The translations under genes were made by a program, and so were the position numbers. This document shows, piece after piece, positions 7,071 to 8,792 of a stretch of DNA of 8,792 bases. Each line of letters begins with the position of its first letter. Positions within the stretch are counted from its first letter, which is position 1. Source of the stretch: an uncultured Desulfobacca sp. (lineage in GTDB: Bacteria; Desulfobacterota; Desulfobaccia; Desulfobaccales; Desulfobaccaceae); NCBI GenBank assembly GCA_937958145.1, contig CALGOE010000243.1:1-8792 (forward strand), in the 5' to 3' direction. Below the pieces are notes generated by a model. That model was not told the DNA's origin and did not search any database. It saw nothing but the letters and a program-made list of their open reading frames with translations.

Positions 7071-7907
7071 TTATCCCTTATCCCTCTCCCCCACGGCCGT
7101 GCGCGCCGCCCGGCGCATGGTTTCGACGGGCGCCGGTTGGCCGGTAAAGAGCTCGAATTGGCGCGCCCCCTGATAAATCAGCATCTCCAAGCCGTCGATG
7201 GTGCGGCTGCCCCGGGCCGCAGCTTCCCGGAGCAGGCGGGTCTGTAGGGGCGTATAGACAATATCCATGACTACCTGCACCTGCCCCAGATGTTCCGGCG
7301 GATAGGGAATCTCGGTATCCTGGGGGGCCATGCCCACAGGCGTGGCGTTGATGAGGATGGCCGCGTCCACCTGCGGGGCTTCACTCCAGGCCACGGCGTT
7401 GACCCCGAACTGGCGGGCCAAGGTCTGGGCCCGGTCGGCCTCGGCATCGGTGACCCAGACGTGCCCGCCGGCCCGGCGCACGGCATAGACGATGGCCCGT
7501 CCGGCCCCGCCGGCCCCCAGCACCAGGACCCGCTGTCCGGCCAGATTGACTTGATCCTGCAAGGCCGCCAAGGCCCCCTGCCAATCGGTATTCGTCCCCC
7601 AGAGCCGGCCCTCGCGCTTGACGACGGTGTTCACGGCGCCGATAGTCCGGGCCTCCTCGTCCACCTCATCCAGAAGCGGCAGAATGGCTTCTTTGAAGGG
7701 AATGGTGACGCTGACGCCGCCAATGCCCAAGCCCCGGAGGCCGTGCACGGCCTGGACCAGGTCCAGTACCGGGAAGGCCACATACACGGCGTTCACCCCC
7801 AAGGCGGCAAAGGCGGCATTGTGCATGGCCGGACTGAGGGAATGGCGCACCGGTCGACCCAGAATGCCAAAGACTTGCGTACTGCCTGAAATCATGGGAA
7901 TTGCCAT
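7071..7907 (-). CDS. aroE: Shikimate dehydrogenase
   Basis: AroE reduces 3-dehydroshikimate to shikimate with a nicotinamide cofactor. The 278 residues fit the family. The shikimate-binding SLSPAMHN is at 23-30, VSVTIPFKEA carries the catalytic Lys72, GAVNTV with N93 is at 90-95, NTDWQG carries the catalytic Asp108, the dinucleotide loop GAGGAGRA is at 131-138, NATPVGM at 187-193, and Q246 lies in IYQGARQFE. After the second strand of the nucleotide fold the sequence is VTDAEADRA, where E. coli AroE has TNRTVSRA; D154 and A155 replace the Asn-Arg that hold the NADP phosphate. The frame is open to a TTG at 8051, but those 48 extra codons are low-complexity and lie over repeats. ATG 7907 is chosen although its Shine-Dalgarno is weak. 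The last residues, GERDKG, are encoded by a heptamer repeat. Confidence 0.96.
   Translation of the reverse strand: MAIPMISGSTQVFGILGRPVRHSLSPAMHNAAFAALGVNAVYVAFPVLDLVQAVHGLRGLGIGGVSVTIPFKEAILPLLDEVDEEARTIGAVNTVVKREGRLWGTNTDWQGALAALQDQVNLAGQRVLVLGAGGAGRAIVYAVRRAGGHVWVTDAEADRAQTLARQFGVNAVAWSEAPQVDAAILINATPVGMAPQDTEIPYPPEHLGQVQVVMDIVYTPLQTRLLREAAARGSRTIDGLEMLIYQGARQFELFTGQPAPVETMRRAARTAVGERDKG
7074..7090. repeat. Heptamer-period repeat at the 3' end of aroE
   Basis: TCCCTTA-TCCCTCT-CCC starts next to the aroE stop codon and covers its last codons. It matches the tract at 8227-8243 (TCCCTCA-TCCCTCT-TCC) in 15 of 17 bases. That tract ends at the aroD stop codon. Confidence 0.5.
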
Positions 7908-7911
7908 CTGC

Positions 7912-7932
7912 TGGTTTCCAGTTTCCGGTTTC
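7912..7932. repeat. Three tandem heptamers before the aroE start
   Basis: The plus strand reads TGGTTTC-CAGTTTC-CGGTTTC, three 7-base units that differ only in the first two or three bases. They lie immediately upstream of the aroE ATG, where a Shine-Dalgarno would be expected; on the minus strand they supply GGAAAC-type purine motifs. Confidence 0.5.
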
Positions 7933-8060
7933 AAGAAGAATATTTCGTCCCAAGGGCGGCAAAAGCGCTCAGTGAGGAAATAGCGGCGGGGCGGGCCGGC
8001 GGCTCGCCCTCTTCCCCTGAGAATATAGGGTTTTCGGTTCCTGCTCTGCAAGTGATGCGT

Positions 8061-8082
8061 GCACAGGCTGGAAAGCCTGTGC
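8061..8082. repeat. REP-like hairpin
   Basis: GCACAGGCT 8061-8069 and AGCCTGTGC 8074-8082 form a perfect 9-bp stem with a GGAA tetraloop. No T-run follows on either strand. Its centre (CTGGA) and trailing GC-rich bases resemble the hairpin at 5664-5681 although the stems differ. This is what a degenerate dispersed palindrome family looks like. Confidence 0.55.
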
Positions 8083-8206
8083 CACCGGAGATTGCCTTTT
8101 TGATGGAGCTGGCCTTAAGCGCCGGCCCAAACCGGCCGGAGACGGGATGGAGAGCTTTCCCCAAGGCGCGCCGGCCTTGAGGCAAGAATCATGAATAACA
8201 TCCCCT

Positions 8207-8243
8207 TGCCTCACCCTATTGCCTCTTCCCTCATCCCTCTTCC
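8207..8243. repeat. Heptamer-period tract directly after the aroD stop
   Basis: The plus strand reads in units TGCCTCA, CCCTAT (one base short), TGCCTCT, TCCCTCA, TCCCTCT and TCC. On the minus strand this is a purine-rich leader of GAGGGA-like units beginning at the aroD TAG. The last two full units recur at 7074-7090 at the end of aroE. Confidence 0.5.
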
Positions 8244-8792
8244 TAGTCTTTAAGCACCTTCCAAACCGCCAAACACTCCGACACGGTAAGCTGGCCGGGC
8301 GCCGACTCCTGGCCGGGTTCCAGGACGGCAAAGGTGAGGTAGCTGCCCAGCAGTGGCGCCACTATTCGGGAGTATTTGCCCGCCGGGCCCATGGCGAAGG
8401 CGATGATCTCCTGGCCCCGTTCCCGGGCCGCAGGGATGAGGGCCAGCAGCGCCAGGGCGTCGGCCGGGGTATGGGCCATGGCGACGATTTTGATGATATC
8501 GGCGCCAACTTCCAGCATGGCCAGCATGGTATCGGCCAATCGGGCCGGGCTGGAGGTGCCGGAAAAATCGTGCCAGGAAAGGATAATCTTGGCGCGGCCC
8601 CGGTTGGCCAGCATATCCTGGCGCCAGTGCGGGTCGGCGGTGAATTCCACATCCACGTACTCGGCCCCCAGGGACAATGCCTGGGCCAACAAGGCTTGCC
8701 GCTCGTGCTCCGGCCCCTGCCAACGGCCTCCTTCGGCCGGCAGGCGGTTGGTGACGATCACCGGCCCCCGGGGTGCAGCCAGGAGCCCCGCC
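8243..8792 (-). CDS. aroD: Type I 3-dehydroquinate dehydratase, cut by right edge
   Basis: AroD converts 3-dehydroquinate to 3-dehydroshikimate through a Schiff base, giving the substrate of the AroE encoded next downstream. About 182 residues are visible; the frame runs into the right edge, so perhaps 30-60 N-terminal residues are missing. The visible part opens PRGPVIVTNRLPAEGG, matching the EGG block of type I enzymes, then GAEYVDVEF. ILSWHDFSGT carries the catalytic His (codon 8572-8570) and IIKIVAMAH the Schiff-base Lys (codon 8491-8489). FAMGPAGKYSR, GSYLTFAV and SAPGQLTVSE complete the usual C-terminal signature. The GTG at 8761 is an internal Val codon, not a start. The stop is TAG at 8245-8243. 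The beginning and any fusion partner are outside the window. Confidence 0.95.
   Translation of the reverse strand, partial: AGLLAAPRGPVIVTNRLPAEGGRWQGPEHERQALLAQALSLGAEYVDVEFTADPHWRQDMLANRGRAKIILSWHDFSGTSSPARLADTMLAMLEVGADIIKIVAMAHTPADALALLALIPAARERGQEIIAFAMGPAGKYSRIVAPLLGSYLTFAVLEPGQESAPGQLTVSECLAVWKVLKD

Larger units (their letters stand above)
7908..8242. other. aroD-aroE intergenic region, repeats and hairpins, no gene
   Basis: These 335 bases have several frames open by GC bias but none with protein-like character or a start signal. In the direction of aro transcription (right to left) they hold a heptamer tract just after the aroD stop, and a 9-bp inverted repeat (TGAGGCAAG 8178-8186, CTTGCCTCA 8205-8213, 18-base loop). 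Next come a 6-bp hairpin (CAAGGC 8162-8167, GCCTTG 8174-8179) that overlaps the former by two bases and a GC palindrome (CCGGCC 8122-8127, GGCCGG 8134-8139). Last are a REP-like hairpin at 8061-8082 and three heptamers before aroE. None of the hairpins is followed by a T-run in the minus direction, so transcription may continue into aroE. Confidence 0.6.

Noticed and set aside
7908..8051. 48-residue N-terminal extension of AroE from a TTG
   Set aside because: Arg/Pro-rich, covers the tandem heptamers, lacks a start signal and is absent from normal AroE architecture.
7969..8331. 120-codon minus-strand frame across the aroD end and the gap
   Set aside because: Overlaps aroD in another frame and translates repeats; no domain or start signal.

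Overview
The window is GC-rich and reads as ordinary chromosome of a Gram-negative bacterium. A lipoprotein signal, an MacB/FtsX-type permease and the general style of the proteins fit a Desulfobacterota (former Deltaproteobacteria) genome. That placement is inference; there is no rRNA or marker gene here. I see no CRISPR array, tRNA, phage gene or transposase.

Layout, left to right. (1) Positions 1-1265, minus strand: N-terminal 421 codons of a long-chain acyl-CoA synthetase, running off the left edge. (2) 1266-1530: AT-rich divergent promoter region, then a ~150-bp fold-back, MITE-like repeat directly before the next gene. (3) 1531-3591, plus: GH15 glucoamylase-type glycoside hydrolase, with an unusual four-cysteine tail. 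(4) 3676-4173, plus: small DUF4410-like lipoprotein. (5) 4376-5542, plus: FtsX/MacB-type ABC transporter permease, without its ATPase in view. (6) 5543-5724: convergent intergenic region with two perfect hairpins, one suited to each direction. (7) 5725-8792, minus: three shikimate-pathway genes transcribed leftward in the order aroD (cut by the right edge), aroE, aroA.

The aro genes encode successive or near-successive steps. AroD dehydrates 3-dehydroquinate, AroE reduces 3-dehydroshikimate to shikimate, and AroA joins shikimate-3-phosphate to PEP to give EPSP. The other steps (aroB, aroK, aroC) are not in the window. The aroE-aroA gap is 85 bp, so cotranscription is plausible. The aroD-aroE gap is 335 bp and full of small repeats and hairpins.

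I found no convincing new biological system. The most distinctive signals are non-coding: heptamer-period tandem tracts at three aro gene boundaries, REP-like hairpins, and the fold-back repeat in front of the GH15 gene. On the protein side, the AroE dinucleotide-binding site lacks the usual NADP-phosphate clamp residues, and the GH15 enzyme has a Cys-rich C-terminal tail.
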